Shown: positions 42,474 through 52,911 of the stretch, one piece after another
Layout: each line of letters begins with the position of its first letter
Position numbering within the stretch: the stretch's first letter is position 1
From: Proteobacteria bacterium UBA7415
GTDB lineage: Bacteria; Pseudomonadota; Gammaproteobacteria; Arenicellales; Arenicellaceae
Direction of reading: 5' to 3'
NCBI GenBank assembly: GCA_002470515.1
Contig: DKML01000031.1
Coordinates: 248,001 to 312,000, forward strand
Length of the DNA: 64,000 nt
Notes under the pieces: model-generated
Database searches by the model: none
What the model saw: the letters and a program-made list of their open reading frames with translations, nothing else
Told to the model about the DNA's origin: nothing
Made by a program: the position numbers and the translations under genes

Positions 42474-42509
42474 GATGAGCCGGCGCAAGTAGTTTGCGCC
42501 GGCATCATC
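42474..42509 (+). terminator. Hairpin after the TonB-dependent receptor gene
   Basis: GCCGGCGCAA and TTGCGCCGGC (42479-42503) pair perfectly around GTAGT, and GATGA/TCATC extend the stem past one bulged A. It is 80 bases after the receptor stop and 70 before the ligase. There is no T-run, so it may only pause or protect the transcript. Confidence 0.6.
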
Positions 42510-42581
42510 TATCTAAACTACTTAACACCCGTGTGCGTTTTGGCTTAACAGCTCAGATCCACACCTTTACTTAGCCTGACT

Positions 42582-44162
42582 ATGGACTACTTCCCCTCAG
42601 AAGCGCCTTTGTTGCCCGAAATTCTTGCCCTACATGGCAAGTGGCGTAACACTAAGACTGCAGTCATTTGCGATGACATGTCTCTAACATGGCGTGAATT
42701 TACCCACAGCAATCATAAACTTGCCAATGGACTGCTTGCGCGAGGGTTGAGCACGGGCGACACCATTGCAGTCGTTATGTCTAACGGCATTCCTATGTTA
42801 ACTACCCTAATGGCTTGCATGACCGCCGGCTTAGTGTCAGTGCCCATTAACCTCTCGGTTAACGACGATGCGCTCGTCAACATGATCAACGACGCGAAGT
42901 GTAAAGCTGTAGTGGTTTCCGAAGACCAACGAGCACGCTTGGAACTAATTCGCCATCGTTTAGATAATTCGCAATTAAAATTGTTAAGCGACACACCAGC
43001 AAAAGGCTGGCAAACGATTGACTCGTTACAGAACGATCAATCTACCGATTTACCCAATACTCGCATTCCCGATGATGCAACGCTGAACGTAATTTACAGC
43101 TCTGGCACCACGGGCATGCCCAAAGGCATATTGGCAACTCAGCGTGGACGCCGCGACTGGGCATACGACCTCGCTATTGCCTTGCGCTATCACGGCGCGG
43201 CACGAACATTGTTAAGCATTGGCCTTTACTCAAACATTTCTTGGGTCGCCATGCTCAGCACCTTATTGGCGGGCGGCTGCCTAGTCATTACTAAACAGTT
43301 TGATGCCAGTGCTGCACTGCGCCTAATCAAACAGCAAAAAATAACCCACTTCGCGATGGTGCCCATTCAGTTTCAACGACTGATCGAAACCCTAGAGAGC
43401 GCGCCACAAGACTTTGATGTGGCTAGTGTGCAAGCATTAATGAGTTGCGGTTCACCGTTGCACGCCGACCTAAAGCGAAAGATATTCGAGTATTTTAGCT
43501 GCGGTATCGTAGAGCTTTATGGCCTTACCGAAGGCGTGATCACGACCATTGACCCAGAAGACGCTGAGGGTCTTTGGAGCTCTGTAGGCAAACCGTTAAT
43601 AGGCACCGACATAATGTTGATCGATGACCAAGACAACGAGGTTGCCGCCAACCAAAGTGGCGAGATCGTATCGCGCGGGCGGATCACTATGCCAGGATAC
43701 TTAAATCGCGAAGACGCTAACGCCGAAGCGTGTTTTGACGACGCCTCGGGCCGACGTTGGTTACGCACTGGCGACATCGGTTATTTAGATGACGATGGCT
43801 TTTTGTTTATCGTCGATCGCAAGAAAGATATGATCTTGACCGGTGGTCAAAACGTTTATCCTCAAGACATTGAAGCTGTTTTAATTGCGCACCCACAAGT
43901 AAACGACGTTGCTGTGATAGGCGCTAAGAGTGCACTTTGGGGAGAAACCCCAATCGCAATTGTCGTAGTTGAGTCTGATACAGTTGAAGATGCAGATAGT
44001 TTTAAGACAGACCTCATCGCATGGACTAATCCAAAACTAGGCAAGCAGCAAAGAATTGCAGATGTTGTTATTATTGATGAACTACCACGCAACCCTAACG
44101 GTAAGATTCTAAAAAGAGAGTTGCGCTCCACACTAGACCTACCTGTTTATCATCAGTCTTAA
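42582..44162 (+). CDS. Class I adenylate-forming acyl-CoA ligase
   Basis: A 526-residue ligase with the P-loop VIYSSGTTGMPKG, the YGLTEGV core motif, GYLNREDANAEACF, WLRTGDIGYLDDDGF and DRKKDMILTGGQNVYP, plus the C-terminal NPNGKILKRELR with the catalytic Lys. It activates a carboxylic acid with ATP and CoA in the cytoplasm. Its place between a TonB-dependent receptor and two ester hydrolases, with a CaiT-like carrier downstream, suggests a substrate made by ester hydrolysis. Its N-terminal half differs from the DmdB-like ligase at 18760, so the two probably have different acids. Confidence 0.87.
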   Translation: MDYFPSEAPLLPEILALHGKWRNTKTAVICDDMSLTWREFTHSNHKLANGLLARGLSTGDTIAVVMSNGIPMLTTLMACMTAGLVSVPINLSVNDDALVNMINDAKCKAVVVSEDQRARLELIRHRLDNSQLKLLSDTPAKGWQTIDSLQNDQSTDLPNTRIPDDATLNVIYSSGTTGMPKGILATQRGRRDWAYDLAIALRYHGAARTLLSIGLYSNISWVAMLSTLLAGGCLVITKQFDASAALRLIKQQKITHFAMVPIQFQRLIETLESAPQDFDVASVQALMSCGSPLHADLKRKIFEYFSCGIVELYGLTEGVITTIDPEDAEGLWSSVGKPLIGTDIMLIDDQDNEVAANQSGEIVSRGRITMPGYLNREDANAEACFDDASGRRWLRTGDIGYLDDDGFLFIVDRKKDMILTGGQNVYPQDIEAVLIAHPQVNDVAVIGAKSALWGETPIAIVVVESDTVEDADSFKTDLIAWTNPKLGKQQRIADVVIIDELPRNPNGKILKRELRSTLDLPVYHQS

Positions 44163-44189
44163 AACGAGCTTGTATGTAGGAATACGATC

Positions 44190-45053
44190 ATGGCTAAATT
44201 CACTAAACACCTGTACCAAAGTAACGATGGCTTAACGCTCTACGCGCGATACTATGACTGTCAGGGTCTAGAACAAGGCGTGATTCTCTGCATGCACGGG
44301 CTCACACGTAACTCTGCTGACTTCGAGCCAATTGTAGACGAACTGGTCAAAACACATCGAGTAATTACCGCAGACCAACGCGGACGTGGCCGTTCGGCGT
44401 ATGACCCTAATCCAGACAACTACAATCCGGCTGTGTATGTAGCCGATATGTTTAGCTTGCTGGACTCGTTGAAGCTCGACAAAGTAATTCTGTTCGGTAC
44501 ATCCATGGGCGGCTTAATGGCCACCATGATGAAAGCCACGCAACCCGAGCGATTCTCTGCTCTGATCATCAATGATATATGTGCTGACATAAATCCAGCT
44601 GGACTTGAACGAATAATGAGTTACGTGGGCACTCAAGAAGCCATTACTGATTGGGACGCTGGGATTGCTGAGATAAAACGCTTAAACGCTGGAATCTTTC
44701 CCAATTTAGACGAAGACGGTTGGTTAGCCTTTGCGCAACGCATCTTTATTGAATCACCTGATGGCGGTTTGGAGTTTGATTACGACCCAGCAATTCGTAA
44801 ACCACTAAAGGCCAACGAAGAAAATGCGGCTCCACCAGACTTATGGCCGGTTTTTCAAGCAGCTGGTAGCACGCCTGTAATGTTAATTCACGGTGAACTG
44901 TCTGACCTACTGGTCGAAGAAGGCGTTAACAAGTTTAAAGACTTAGTACCCAACTTAAAATATGTAAAGGTCAAAGGCGTAGGCCACGCGCCAATATTGG
45001 ACGAGCCTGAGGTAGCACCCGCCATAAAAGCTTTTCTTGCGCAGTTAGTGTAG
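44190..45053 (+). CDS. Alpha/beta-hydrolase, esterase/lipase type
   Basis: A 287-residue cytoplasmic hydrolase with no signal peptide. It has CMHGLTRNSADFEP, ADQRGRGRSAYDP, the nucleophile elbow GTSMGG (S105), and GVGHAPILDEPE with the catalytic His near the end. A Asp acid is likely in HGELSDLL. A TAGGAA site precedes the ATG. It starts 27 bases after the ligase stop, so they are probably co-transcribed and act in the same pathway, cleaving an ester or similar bond. Confidence 0.87.
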   Translation: MAKFTKHLYQSNDGLTLYARYYDCQGLEQGVILCMHGLTRNSADFEPIVDELVKTHRVITADQRGRGRSAYDPNPDNYNPAVYVADMFSLLDSLKLDKVILFGTSMGGLMATMMKATQPERFSALIINDICADINPAGLERIMSYVGTQEAITDWDAGIAEIKRLNAGIFPNLDEDGWLAFAQRIFIESPDGGLEFDYDPAIRKPLKANEENAAPPDLWPVFQAAGSTPVMLIHGELSDLLVEEGVNKFKDLVPNLKYVKVKGVGHAPILDEPEVAPAIKAFLAQLV

Positions 45054-45176
45054 TTCTTCCAATTTCTTATTCAGGTATGTGAAGGGGCTTGCCGTAGCGC
45101 AAAACATCCAGTACCACCTGCCCTCGATGTTCTGATACTCTTGTTCTCCCACGCTTTAGATCAAAGGAGAACTCAA

Positions 45177-46697
45177 ATGATGCAACCCCTCTTAGTACGC
45201 ATTGCAGCGCTCGCACTTTTAGCTATAGGCCACGTTCAAATGAGCGCCGCGTCTACTGATTCTGATACCCACTCTCATACTCCCTACGCGGTTGGTGTTA
45301 AGACTCTGTTTATTCACGATGAGTCGCGCCCCTATGATGCCCTTGCCGGCGTAAACGTGGGGGTTAGGTCGCTGCTTACCGAAGTCTGGTATCCGGTAGA
45401 TCATTCAAGCTTGACCAACGAGAAGGAGAGTGAGGCACCAGCCTATCAACAAGCGATCTTCGGTGATTACGTTTTTGGACGACGCGATATTCATAAAAAG
45501 ATGATGACGCAAACCACGTTCTTTCATCTAACGCCACAAACGGTACGCGATGGTGTAACTAAAGAACAAATGGATGCGGCAATGGCGGAACTGTTTGATC
45601 GCCCACGTAACGCTTACATTAATGCGCCATTGGCAAAAACCGACCAGCCGTTCCCCATAGTAGTGATGACCCACGGCGATGCTGGCAGTCGCTACAATAT
45701 GGAAACCGCCTGCGAAGCACTAGCCGCACAAGGCTATGTGGTCATAGCACCGGAACATACCGGCAACACGCCTTTTGCGCTTACGGGCGAAGACCCTGCG
45801 CTTAAAGAAGGCTTTGCAGATGCTGAGTTAGCCAAGAAAATGGCCGAAGTTAAGGCGGTGTTGAACACAGATGGAACCTATGGACCTGAAGATAGCTATG
45901 GCCAAACCTACACGCCGCTAGCAAGCTCAGACGAAACAGGTATGGCATTTATTCAATTAGACAAATCACTGGTCGAACGCGTTAACGATCTACGTGCTGC
46001 ACTAACAACGTTAGAGCAGTGGAATACGTCTGGTGAGTTTGCAGATCGCCTAGACATGCAGCGTATTGGAGTGATGGGTCGATCGTTTGGCGGCATGACC
46101 ACTTTGGCGGCGCTGGGCTTAGAAAATCGCTTTGTAGCTGGCGTAGCCGTTGTACCGCTAGTGTTTCCTGATTTTCGGCCTGCCTTACCAAAAGAAGCAT
46201 TAATCGGTGAAGAAGGCGAAACGGTGTTATTGGATCGCGAAGGCGATATCACCCTGAATACAGTACACAAGCCGACGCTGTATTTAAGTGGCGCCGAAGA
46301 CGCCCTAATTATTGGTTCGGGCATTCGGATGGCACAAAACTTTGGTGGCCCAGTTCCATCTCAAAATAATCCACACGCGGTTTTACGAGCGTCATATGAA
46401 AGTACAGATCTGCCTGTTTATTGGGGTTTACTGAAAAACTCGAATCACTCAAGCTTTGGAATATCAGGCGGTTATTGGTGGCCTGAATTAAAGCCTGACT
46501 CGCAGACGCGCACATTTTCACCGGATGAAAAATTTACCTTAGTTGCTCCTATTTTGGCGCATGAGATTCAACAAGAGCGCGTTGTAACGTTTTTTGATGC
46601 CTATCTAAAGGAACAGAGCGATGCCATGCAGCGCCTGAGAGAAAATCCGTTTTCTGACGGCGGGTTTGAGTACGAATATCGCAACGCTGGCGAATAG
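45177..46697 (+). CDS. Exported alpha/beta-hydrolase, PAF-acetylhydrolase/dienelactone hydrolase-like
   Basis: A 506-residue protein starting at the ATG at 45177 after AAAGGAG. It has a signal peptide (MMQPLLVRIAALALLAIGHVQMSAAS). The catalytic region contains YPIVVMTHGDAGSR-type oxyanion segment (FPIVVMTHGDAGSRY), IGVMGRSFGGMTT with the nucleophile Ser, and a long insert typical of the large PAF-acetylhydrolase-like group. It probably cleaves esters in the periplasm before uptake. It follows the cytoplasmic hydrolase by 123 bases, and the BCCT carrier follows it by 58 bases. Confidence 0.8.
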   Translation: MMQPLLVRIAALALLAIGHVQMSAASTDSDTHSHTPYAVGVKTLFIHDESRPYDALAGVNVGVRSLLTEVWYPVDHSSLTNEKESEAPAYQQAIFGDYVFGRRDIHKKMMTQTTFFHLTPQTVRDGVTKEQMDAAMAELFDRPRNAYINAPLAKTDQPFPIVVMTHGDAGSRYNMETACEALAAQGYVVIAPEHTGNTPFALTGEDPALKEGFADAELAKKMAEVKAVLNTDGTYGPEDSYGQTYTPLASSDETGMAFIQLDKSLVERVNDLRAALTTLEQWNTSGEFADRLDMQRIGVMGRSFGGMTTLAALGLENRFVAGVAVVPLVFPDFRPALPKEALIGEEGETVLLDREGDITLNTVHKPTLYLSGAEDALIIGSGIRMAQNFGGPVPSQNNPHAVLRASYESTDLPVYWGLLKNSNHSSFGISGGYWWPELKPDSQTRTFSPDEKFTLVAPILAHEIQQERVVTFFDAYLKEQSDAMQRLRENPFSDGGFEYEYRNAGE

Positions 46698-46755
46698 ACA
46701 GCCAGCTTGAAAGCTCTCTTTTTAAAAAGTAGTCCAAAATAGGAACGCATAGCCA

Positions 46756-48318
46756 ATGAATAACTTAAGCTCACGCAGCGATTCTCTGCGCCCTTATCTA
46801 GACACTAAGGTTTTTATAATTTCGATTATAGCTTTGTTTTTTGTCAGTGGAGTATTAATCACACTACCAGAACAAACGGCAACGGCCGCCAACTCCGCCA
46901 AAACGTGGATCACAACTCAATTCGGGTGGTTGTATTTACTCACGGGTGTACTGCCACTGGCTTTTGCTGGTTGGCTTGCGTTTGGACCTTATGGACAGAT
47001 TAAGCTTGGCGCCGAAGACGAAAAACCTGAGTATTCTAATGCCAGCTGGATTGGCATGATGTTTACTGCAAGCATGGGGGCGAGTCTAATAGCTTGGGGC
47101 TTTGCGGAGCCAATCTTTTATATTCAAACGCCACCGCTAGGCATAGAACCTAATTCAGCACGAGCATTTGAGTTCGCACACATGTACCCCTTGTTTCATT
47201 GGGGTGTTGTACCTTGGGCAATCTATTGCCTACCAGCCGTGCCGATAGCCTACATGCTATTTGTTCGCAAAAAACCTAGCTTGAAGATTAGCGATTCTTG
47301 CGAAGAGGCCCTGCCAAAACGCGGCCGCAACGCCTGGCGTATGGTGATTGATATTTTTGTGGTTATCGGCATCGTTGGCGGCGTTGCAACCTCCCTAGGG
47401 TTTGGCGTGCCATTGGTTACATCATTAGCCGTTGAGTTATTAGGTGTGCCCGACAACTTAACTACGCAGATTGCAGTAATTGCCTTATGGACAATGATCT
47501 TTGGTACCACTGCGTATTTAGGTCTAAAGCGCGGAATTAAGGTGTTGGCCGACGTTAACCTTGTTCTGATGTTCTTTGTGATGGCCTTTATTCTATTGCT
47601 CGGCCCCACCGTTTATATCCTGTCGCTAACCACCAACTCATTTGGTTTAATGCTCAATAATTTTCTGCGCATTAGTTTTTGGACCGATCCAATTGCAGCC
47701 AGTGGCTTTCCCGAAGACTGGACCATTTTTTACTGGGCGTGGTGGATTGCCTACGCGCCCATGATGGGGTTGTTCTTTGGCCGCATTTCACGTGGTCGAA
47801 CCATCAAAAACGTAGTGGTAGGCATTATAGGCTTTGGTGCGTTGGGGACTTTCTTGTTCCTAAGTATCGCGGGCGCCTACGTACTTTATTTAGAAAGCAA
47901 TGGCTTGTTGGATGCGTCAGCGATTATGGCTGAACAAGGCATGGCAACATTAGTGGCCACCGTAATTGCTCAGCTACCCTATAAGATATTTATCTTAGGT
48001 GTCGTTACCGTGCTGTCAGTCATTTTTTACGCGACTACATTTGATTCCGCCGCTTACATTTTAGCCAGTGTGTGCACTAACGATTTACCCAGCGATGCCG
48101 AACCCGGGAAATTAAACCGCGTGGCTTGGGCAATGGGGTTGGGTGTAATGGCTGTTGGACTAATGGTGGCGGGCGGCATTGAAACCGTTAAAGCCATGTC
48201 AGTGGTCTCTTCCCTGCCGATCATCCCCATCGTATTTATGATGTGCTATACGCTTTATAAATGGATTAAAGCGGATTTTCCTGAGCTTGGAAAGAAAGAA
48301 GTCTATACGCTTGATTAA
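46756..48318 (+). CDS. BCCT-family carrier, CaiT-like
   Basis: A 520-residue inner-membrane transporter with about 12 helices. The BCCT signatures are SMGASLIAWGFAEPIFYI and FYWAWWIAYAPMMGLFFGRISRGRTI. The stretch from FGPYGQIKLG through SNASWIGMMF to LFHWGVVPWAIY resembles CaiT more than the betaine uptake carriers, so a carnitine-type or other quaternary ammonium or DMSP substrate is likely. CaiT is an exchanger; whether this one exchanges or uses a Na+ gradient cannot be read. It ends the plus-strand catabolic run. Confidence 0.88.
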   Translation: MNNLSSRSDSLRPYLDTKVFIISIIALFFVSGVLITLPEQTATAANSAKTWITTQFGWLYLLTGVLPLAFAGWLAFGPYGQIKLGAEDEKPEYSNASWIGMMFTASMGASLIAWGFAEPIFYIQTPPLGIEPNSARAFEFAHMYPLFHWGVVPWAIYCLPAVPIAYMLFVRKKPSLKISDSCEEALPKRGRNAWRMVIDIFVVIGIVGGVATSLGFGVPLVTSLAVELLGVPDNLTTQIAVIALWTMIFGTTAYLGLKRGIKVLADVNLVLMFFVMAFILLLGPTVYILSLTTNSFGLMLNNFLRISFWTDPIAASGFPEDWTIFYWAWWIAYAPMMGLFFGRISRGRTIKNVVVGIIGFGALGTFLFLSIAGAYVLYLESNGLLDASAIMAEQGMATLVATVIAQLPYKIFILGVVTVLSVIFYATTFDSAAYILASVCTNDLPSDAEPGKLNRVAWAMGLGVMAVGLMVAGGIETVKAMSVVSSLPIIPIVFMMCYTLYKWIKADFPELGKKEVYTLD

Positions 48319-48323
48319 GCGTT

Positions 48324-48369
48324 AAAAAAGTTGCGTATCAGCGCAGAAGACATTTCTACGCTGTTACGC
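48324..48369 (-). terminator. Terminator of the serine hydrolase gene
   Basis: An imperfect hairpin (GCGT-CAGCG paired with CGCTG-ACGC, and an inner AGAA/TTCT) spans 48333-48369. On the minus strand it is followed by a T-run (A-run at 48324-48329). It sits 33 bases after the serine hydrolase stop and may also act weakly for the convergent BCCT gene. Confidence 0.7.
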
Positions 48370-48374
48370 TCGCA

Positions 48375-48409
48375 CTTATTCTTTTCTCTTATTCTTTTCT
48401 CTTATTCTT
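48375..48409. repeat. 13-bp tandem repeat at a gene end
   Basis: Two full units CTTATTCTTTTCT (48375-48387 and 48388-48400) and a partial third reach the stop codon of the serine hydrolase gene. Copy-number change would alter only the last codons. Confidence 0.8.
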
Positions 48410-49673
48410 GGTCGTCTAGCTGATCAATTCCGTGCTGCGTTTCCACACGCAACAATCGATCAAGTTCCCAAGGGTGGCGTGCCAATTGAACCATAGCCAC
48501 TGCGGCCAAATTTTGCGAGGGATCAATAAAAAATTGCGTGGCTGCCAATCCACTCCATGCGACTTCGCCTTGAGAATACTCTTCTGGCAATTGAGTTTCG
48601 TCATACACGATTGAAAAACCCAACCCCATGCTCGTGCCGTCATAAATATTAATGTCTGGGTAAGGACCGCCTGCCGATCGAACTTCGGGCGTCATGTGGT
48701 CAGTCATCATCAAAGCCACCGTTTCTGCTTTAAGTAAACGTGCTCCGTTGCCCTCACCACCATTGAGTAACATTTGGCAGAATTTTAGGTAGTCTCCTAA
48801 ACTAGACACTAGCCCTCCACCACCTGAGTACAATGCTACCTTAGTTAGATCGTTCTGGTACTCAGTTGGCATCATATCTATTTGCTTAGTCTCTGGATTC
48901 CAATACTGAAAACTCGCTACTCGGTGCATCTTCTCAGCCGGCACTCTAAAGAATGTATCCGTCATAGCCAAGGGGGTAAAGACTCGTTCCTTAAAGAACG
49001 CCTCCAATGATTGACCGCTGATTTTTTCGACAATGGCACCCACCACATCGATCGAAACACTGTATCGGTATTGTGTGCCTGGTTCATGCTTTAACGGTAG
49101 AGCCGCTACGTTGTCGATAAAGGTATCAAGATCTGGTGAGCGGAAAAACAACTGTGCTTCAAAATAAGCTTTGTCGACAATACTGTCGGGTGCAAAACCA
49201 TACGTAAAACCAGCGCTATGCGTAAGGAGCTGGCGAATAGTCATTACATTTTTGGCAGGCCGCGCAATACCGTCGTCCCCCATGACCTGTGGATTTTTGA
49301 ATTGAGGAAGATAGTCCGCGACCGGATCATCTAAATCAAACTTTCCTTCTTCATGCAGCATCATTGCCGCTACAGCCGTAATAGGCTTGGTCATCGAAAA
49401 AATTCTAAATAGCGTATCTTCAGCTATCGGCTTGGGGTTATCGATACCGTAAACACCGTGCATACTCGAATGAATTTGCACACCATCTTTTATTACAGCA
49501 AACGAAGCACCCGCGAACTTTTTCTCAGCGACCAAACTATCGCCTAATTCAGTTAGTGTCGCCAACGAAGATGGTGAAGCCACCTCTGGAGCGAGCACCT
49601 GAACAGGCTGAGATTGACACGCCGTAATGAGGAGTGCGGTAAATAGTACGGTAATTAGCTTTATTGGGTTCAT
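48402..49673 (-). CDS. Class C beta-lactamase-family serine hydrolase (lipoprotein)
   Basis: A 423-residue lipoprotein (lipobox LITAC, C19) of the beta-lactamase/penicillin-binding superfamily. The nucleophile motif is SMTK (S93, K96), YRYS (Y204) replaces YxN, and a C-terminal block LAATQFFIDP follows. Such proteins are mostly esterases or D-aminopeptidases, not true beta-lactamases. It lies in the outer or inner membrane facing the periplasm. A terminator follows. It is divergent from the MFS gene. Confidence 0.85.
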   Translation of the reverse strand: MNPIKLITVLFTALLITACQSQPVQVLAPEVASPSSLATLTELGDSLVAEKKFAGASFAVIKDGVQIHSSMHGVYGIDNPKPIAEDTLFRIFSMTKPITAVAAMMLHEEGKFDLDDPVADYLPQFKNPQVMGDDGIARPAKNVMTIRQLLTHSAGFTYGFAPDSIVDKAYFEAQLFFRSPDLDTFIDNVAALPLKHEPGTQYRYSVSIDVVGAIVEKISGQSLEAFFKERVFTPLAMTDTFFRVPAEKMHRVASFQYWNPETKQIDMMPTEYQNDLTKVALYSGGGGLVSSLGDYLKFCQMLLNGGEGNGARLLKAETVALMMTDHMTPEVRSAGGPYPDINIYDGTSMGLGFSIVYDETQLPEEYSQGEVAWSGLAATQFFIDPSQNLAAVAMVQLARHPWELDRLLRVETQHGIDQLDDQE

Positions 49674-49864
49674 CGTTTTATCGGGCTCACAGATTTTTCA
49701 AACTTGGGGGTGACATAAAGGAATTCGACATTCAGTAGCAGTACAGAGTAAAGTAGACGCTATTATTTGATAGTATAAACCACCGATTGAAAATTGGCTT
49801 TGACGCGAGGCTCACGAGCAATGCAACTTAAAAGGCGGTTTAGACATTCTAACAAGGACATTGC

Positions 49865-51178
49865 ATGACATCTTCTTCGACTACAACACCCTCTACTCCT
49901 TCAGCCACACCAGCAAATGAAGAGAGCTTGACCAGCCGCTATATAAAGCTCGGTATTCTAGTGGTTATCGCTGGAAACATTTATCCACTGATATACCTTC
50001 GTCAGAACTTTGAGCAGAGCATGTTGGAGTCATTCGGACTCACTGCCGCTCAGCTTGGACAGAATTACAGCATGCTGGGAATCTTATATATGCTGACCTA
50101 TATCCCAAGCGGTTGGTTAGCGGACAAAGTGTCTCCGCGTATTTTGATGAGCTTTTCGCTCGCAGGCTGCGGCGCCTTAGGAGTGTGGTACAGCACATTT
50201 CCGGACTTTACGTCTACTCAAATCATCTTTGCAGGCTGGGGCGTTTTTGCAGGTCTAACATTTTGGTCCGCAATGATTAAGGCCACAGCCTTGCTTGCTA
50301 AACCAAATGAACAAGGTCGATTTTTTGGCATTCTTGATGGCGGTCGTGGCCTAGTTGAAGCAATCATCGCAACAATCGCTGTAGCCATGTTTGGGTACTA
50401 CTTAAGCAGCACTGGCGGTGATACGCCAACAGCCATGAACCGAGTGATCTGGTTGTATGTTGGCCTTCAGTTAATCTTAGCCCCCATCGCTTACTTTGCC
50501 CTGACAGACAATGTTGATGATGAAGAGTCTACCACTCAAAAATACAACGTAATTAGAGATCTAAAAACCATCCTTAAAAAGGAAGAAATTTGGTTGTGTT
50601 GTATTATCGTTCTTACCGGTTATCAATTGTTCTTTGCCACCTACTCGTTCTCTGCTTACATCCAAAATCACCATGGACTGGGTGCCGTGGCGGTTGGTTG
50701 GGTCACAGTAGCCAAGCTTTGGATGCGGCCCATCGGCGGCATTAGCGCTGGTTTTGCAGCAGACTTCTTAGATCGTGAAAAAGTACTAGGCTGCTTAATG
50801 TTAATCGCTTCTTTGGCTTTATATGGGTTAACGGTTTTACCCACCACAGCAGGACAAGCCTCACTGTTGGTGGTCGTAATGATAATCGGTGTTATGACGT
50901 ACGCGGTTCGAGGAATTTATTGGGCAACCCTAGAAAGCAGCGGCATATCCAATCGGATCAAAGGTCTCGCGATTGGGTTTATATCGCTCGTTGGATTTTC
51001 TTCAGATGTGTACCTGCCCTTCTTCGAAGCTAAGTTGTTAGCCGCTTTTCCAGGGAAAACAGGTTCAGACTACTATTTCACGATCATTGCCTTAATGGGT
51101 GTTCTTGGAGCATTGGCCGCTTGGAGGCTCAAAATTTTGACGCTACGACGAGATGCTGCAAAAGCAGAGAAAGCCTAA
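49865..51178 (+). CDS. Major facilitator superfamily transporter
   Basis: A 437-residue 12-TM MFS carrier with a short hydrophilic N-terminus. The helix 2-3 loop has [11 protein letters not shown] (MFS motif A), and the loop between helices 8 and 9 has [14 protein letters not shown]. An AAGGAC site precedes the ATG. It overlaps the BetA-like gene end to end (convergent, 4 bases). Transport could be of the choline-related substrate or something else; the sequence does not say. Confidence 0.85.
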   Translation: MTSSSTTTPSTPSATPANEESLTSRYIKLGILVVIAGNIYPLIYLRQNFEQSMLESFGLTAAQLGQNYSMLGILYMLTYIPSGWLADKVSPRILMSFSLAGCGALGVWYSTFPDFTSTQIIFAGWGVFAGLTFWSAMIKATALLAKPNEQGRFFGILDGGRGLVEAIIATIAVAMFGYYLSSTGGDTPTAMNRVIWLYVGLQLILAPIAYFALTDNVDDEESTTQKYNVIRDLKTILKKEEIWLCCIIVLTGYQLFFATYSFSAYIQNHHGLGAVAVGWVTVAKLWMRPIGGISAGFAADFLDREKVLGCLMLIASLALYGLTVLPTTAGQASLLVVVMIIGVMTYAVRGIYWATLESSGISNRIKGLAIGFISLVGFSSDVYLPFFEAKLLAAFPGKTGSDYYFTIIALMGVLGALAAWRLKILTLRRDAAKAEKA

Positions 51179-52911
51179 ATAGGCTTTCTCAACACTTTAG
51201 CTTCTATGTCTTTTAAGCTGCGTTGCGGTCTTTGTGCACGCTGAGTCGTTTCCCAATTAGGTTCTACCCAAACTGAGACATCGGTTGCAGCTAGAGGTGT
51301 TTTTCCTAAAATAATATCGGCCGCTTTCTCGGCCACCATCATGGTTGGTGCGTTTAAATTGCCATTAGGAATAGTCGGAAAGATCGACGAATCCACTACC
51401 CGTAAATTAGTCACGCCACGCACCAAACAATTAGCGTCTAACACGGCCATTGGATCATCATCTGCACCCATCTTAGCGGTGCATGAAGGATGATACGCAC
51501 TCTCAACATTCTGTCGCACCCAGGAATCTATGTCGTCGTCACTGCGCACTTTAATGCCTGGCTGAATTTCGCCACCACGATAGTCATCAAAAGCAGCCTG
51601 CCCCATAATCTCGCGAGTTAGCCGAATAACATGACGCCAATCCTCTACATCGGCTTTTGATTGTAGATAGTTAAAGCGAATTTGCGGCACATTTGAATTG
51701 GGATTTTGCAGCATCACTGAGCCGCGGCTATGTGGTTTATTCGGCCCTACATGCACTTGATACCCATGTCCTTTAACCGCACTGTTGCCATCATAGCGCA
51801 TGGCAGCAGGTAAAAAATGATACTGGATGTCAGGCCATTTCTGCCCTTCTTTTGAACGAATAAACGCGCACGATTCAAAGTGATTGGTGCTGCCTAAGCC
51901 GGAGCGCAAGAAAAACCAGCGTGCGCCGATCATACCCATACTAATGAGATCTAAACTGCCATTGAGCGATATAGGCTTCTTACAATGAAACTGAAAGTAA
52001 ACTTCAAGGTGATCCTGTAGGTTTTGCCCAACACCTGGTAGGTCTTTTAAAACCTTAATGCCAAGCGCCTGTAAATGCGCTGCAGGACCAATACCTGAAC
52101 GTTGCAACAACGTGGGCGAGCCAATTGATCCAGCCGCCAGAATCACTTCCTTTGAGCCTTTGGCAATGTATGTTTTGCCATGCTTAGTGAAGTGCACTCC
52201 CGTGGCGCGCTTACCTTCAAACATTACTTGCTCGGCTGAGGCGTGTTTAATAATGCGCAAATTGGGGCGGCGGCGCACCGGGTCTAAGTACGCGCGTGCA
52301 GTTGATTCGCGCACACCAGAACCAACATTCATATGCATAGCGCCAAAGCCTTCTTGCTGAGCACCATTATAATCTTGAGTGTACGGATAGCCAGCTTGCT
52401 TGCCGGCGTCGACAAAGGCTCGATACAAAGGATTGCGCATATCGTTGCCGTTATTGACTTCAACAGGGCCGTCATTTCCGCGATAGTCGTCTCCGCCCTT
52501 GTACCATTTCTCTAGCTTTTTAAAATACGGTAAGCAGTTTCTATATCCCCATCCTGTGGCTCCATGTTGCTCCCACTCATCAAAATCCAACGCATGCCCA
52601 CGTACAAACACCATACCGTTAATAGAAGAAGAGCCGCCCAACACTTTGCCACGTGGGCAATGCAGGCTGCGTTGGTCTAAATGTGGTTCGGGTTCGGAAT
52701 GAAAATCCCAATTATACTTCTTGGTATTCATTGGGTAAGAAAGCGCAGTTGGCATTTTAATAAAAATGCTTTTATCGCTGCCGCCAGCCTCTAACAAAAT
52801 AACTTTATTATTTGGGTCTTCGCTTAAGCGATTTGCCAAGATACACCCTGCGGAGCCCGCACCAACAATTACGTAGTCGGCATTAAGATCAGTCATTTTT
52901 GGTTTTATCAT
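51175..52911 (-). CDS. GMC oxidoreductase, choline dehydrogenase (BetA)-like
   Basis: A 578-residue GMC flavoprotein. The N-terminal ADP-binding motif is [21 protein letters not shown] signature 1 is [15 protein letters not shown], signature 2 is [16 protein letters not shown], and the catalytic His sits in [12 protein letters not shown]. Many segments, such as [14 protein letters not shown] and [15 protein letters not shown], match BetA. Choline dehydrogenase makes betaine aldehyde from choline. No betaine-aldehyde dehydrogenase or choline regulator sits next to it, so other alcohols are possible. The start may be the ATG five codons in. Confidence 0.85.
   Translation of the reverse strand: MIKPKMTDLNADYVIVGAGSAGCILANRLSEDPNNKVILLEAGGSDKSIFIKMPTALSYPMNTKKYNWDFHSEPEPHLDQRSLHCPRGKVLGGSSSINGMVFVRGHALDFDEWEQHGATGWGYRNCLPYFKKLEKWYKGGDDYRGNDGPVEVNNGNDMRNPLYRAFVDAGKQAGYPYTQDYNGAQQEGFGAMHMNVGSGVRESTARAYLDPVRRRPNLRIIKHASAEQVMFEGKRATGVHFTKHGKTYIAKGSKEVILAAGSIGSPTLLQRSGIGPAAHLQALGIKVLKDLPGVGQNLQDHLEVYFQFHCKKPISLNGSLDLISMGMIGARWFFLRSGLGSTNHFESCAFIRSKEGQKWPDIQYHFLPAAMRYDGNSAVKGHGYQVHVGPNKPHSRGSVMLQNPNSNVPQIRFNYLQSKADVEDWRHVIRLTREIMGQAAFDDYRGGEIQPGIKVRSDDDIDSWVRQNVESAYHPSCTAKMGADDDPMAVLDANCLVRGVTNLRVVDSSIFPTIPNGNLNAPTMMVAEKAADIILGKTPLAATDVSVWVEPNWETTQRAQRPQRSLKDIEAKVLRKPI

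Noticed and set aside
48402..49673. Class C beta-lactamase giving drug resistance
   Set aside because: It is a lipoprotein with an atypical YRYS motif and no clear KTG motif, more like an esterase or peptidase of the same fold.
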